From Pseudomonadota bacterium (GTDB lineage Bacteria > Pseudomonadota > Alphaproteobacteria > Caulobacterales > Caulobacteraceae), in assembly GCA_021808285.1 (NCBI GenBank), contig JAKBBV010000005.1, positions 30,360-94,359 on the forward strand: 64,000 nt of DNA. The letters are read 5' to 3'. The notes beneath the pieces are model-generated. The model was not told the origin of the DNA and did not search any database. It saw nothing but the letters and a program-made list of their open reading frames with translations. How positions within the stretch are numbered: the stretch's first letter is position 1; the number at the start of each line of letters is the position of its first letter. Of this stretch, positions 63,187 through 64,000 are shown piece by piece. Made by a program: the position numbers and the translations under genes.

Positions 63187-63795
63187 TCACGGGGTCGCGG
63201 GCTTGGGGGCGGCAAACACACCCACGAGCTCGCCCTGAGCCAGCACATGGCCCGCCATGGCCTCAGCGAGGGTGTTGCGGTCCTGCGCCTCCGGGATCGG
63301 CGCATCGAGCGCGAAAACCTCCAGGTGGTAGTGATGGGCCCCGCTGCTGGGCGAGGGGTGAGGCCCGCGATAGGCGTACTGGCCGGCGATATTGCGGCCC
63401 TGGCGCAGGCCCACCGGAGCGGTGATCGACTCGCCCGCCGGAAGGCCGCCGGGAAGGCTCGCCGGGGCGTCATAGGCCATCCAGTGCAGAATCGGCGCGC
63501 CGTCATGTTGGGCGTCGGCGTCCTCCATGACGATGGCGAAGGTCCGAGTGCGTCCTGGCGCTCCGGAGATCCTCAGCGGCGGCGAGAGGGACGCGCCATA
63601 GGACGAGTTCGCGAGCGGAATGGCGCCGCCTCGCCCGTAGGCCGGGGACGCGACCCTCAGGCTATGGGGCGCAGCCAGGGCCGGCGACTGATTGAGGAGG
63701 GCGGGCATCGCCGGGTTCCCGGCGGCCTGCGCGACGGCCTGACCGGAAATGGCCAGGCAGACAGTCAGGCCCACCAAAGTCATCGGCGTGTTCAT
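63187..63795 (-). CDS. PEBP-family (YbhB/YbcL-like) protein, exported
   Basis: A 202-residue phosphatidylethanolamine-binding-protein fold with a signal peptide (residues 1-23, AISGQAVAQA). Ligand-pocket motifs are IVMEDADAQHDGAPILHWMAYDAP, then GPHPSPSSGAHHYHLEVFALD. Bacterial members are linked to lipid-headgroup or protease-inhibitor roles without firm proof. GGAAGGGAAG precedes the ATG at 63795. The gene stands alone; no target is apparent. Confidence 0.9.
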   Translation of the reverse strand: MNTPMTLVGLTVCLAISGQAVAQAAGNPAMPALLNQSPALAAPHSLRVASPAYGRGGAIPLANSSYGASLSPPLRISGAPGRTRTFAIVMEDADAQHDGAPILHWMAYDAPASLPGGLPAGESITAPVGLRQGRNIAGQYAYRGPHPSPSSGAHHYHLEVFALDAPIPEAQDRNTLAEAMAGHVLAQGELVGVFAAPKPATP

Positions 63796-64000
63796 GGCTT
63801 CCCTTCCGCGAGTCATTGGGTCGGGATCAGGGCGCCGGACGGCGCTCGGCGCAAGGGGGGATCGCGTGGGGGGCACGGCTATCGCATTTGACCGAGGATG
63901 GAACGTGCGAAGTCATCGGACCATCCGGAGCGTTTTCGTTTTCGCCTTATGGAGATGTCCTTACGGGCGCTCTGTAGGACGTTGAGGGCGAGCTTTCGGA
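63796..64000. other. Right edge, no supported gene
   Basis: The last 205 bp hold no reading frame with a convincing start or family match. They are probably the promoter region of the PEBP gene and of whatever follows beyond the window. Confidence 0.4.

Overview
The window is GC-rich, densely coded chromosomal DNA from an alphaproteobacterium, most likely Caulobacterales (Caulobacter/Phenylobacterium-like). The pointers are a TonB-dependent receptor without an iron-type neighbourhood, a SapC-family protein, a SWIB mini-protein, the HutF/HutG form of histidine breakdown, several possibly leaderless genes, and the general style of the gene families. I see no phage, insertion sequence, CRISPR array or rRNA. 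There is one tRNA gene, tRNA-Arg(ACG).

Layout: 1-1300 is a truncated M14 carboxypeptidase. 1366-11118 is a complete histidine-utilisation locus. hutF-hutC run leftwards, followed by an SDR and an aldehyde dehydrogenase. hutI-hutH-hutG-hutU run rightwards with 4-bp overlaps. A 44-bp divergent promoter between them holds a 10-bp palindrome that is the probable HutC operator. 11344-19180 is an accessory-looking block: two beta-lactamase-fold serine hydrolases (one Tat-exported), a glutathione transferase, a FadR/FCD-type regulator, a TonB-dependent receptor, and a Tat-exported M28-like protein with a degraded metal site. Both divergent promoters in this block carry the same GntR-type core (GT-CGT-AC), so I read it as one regulon for uptake and hydrolysis of an unknown substrate. 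This is the best candidate for an undescribed system here.

19345-25471 holds DUF1330, a solitary HNH nuclease, a Gly/Tyr/His-repeat lipoprotein, tRNA-Arg, an S10 serine carboxypeptidase, a TPR-glycosyltransferase fusion and wrbA. A divergent LysR regulator (25521-26510) shares a perfect inverted repeat with wrbA. 26634-31231 is a coupled polyamine ABC operon (SBP, two permeases, ATPase) ending in a PuuD-type gamma-glutamyl hydrolase. An omega-amino acid transaminase (34732-36045) could act on the same amines.

31416-43731 holds SapC, a MaoC-like hotdog protein, a TetA-like MFS pump, an acyl-CoA ligase overlapping a two-DTG aspartic protease, a class A penicillin-binding protein, hemE, bcp and tyrS. 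43938-48843 has anmK convergent with the glycolate oxidase genes glcD-glcE-glcF. 48972-55768 has an amidase, a thiolase with its DUF35 partner, a GH13 glucosidase overlapping a pantothenate-kinase-like P-loop kinase, a Fe/Mn superoxide dismutase and the SWIB protein. 56024-63795 has a pair of GT4 glycosyltransferases, an FCD regulator, an aldo/keto reductase, the remnant of an anti-sigma-factor gene, a DUF2844-DUF3443 pair (the latter a pepsin-like lipoprotein) and a PEBP-family protein.

All calls rest on reading motifs and gene order. No database search was possible, and start codons were chosen from ribosome-binding sites and family lengths where stated.
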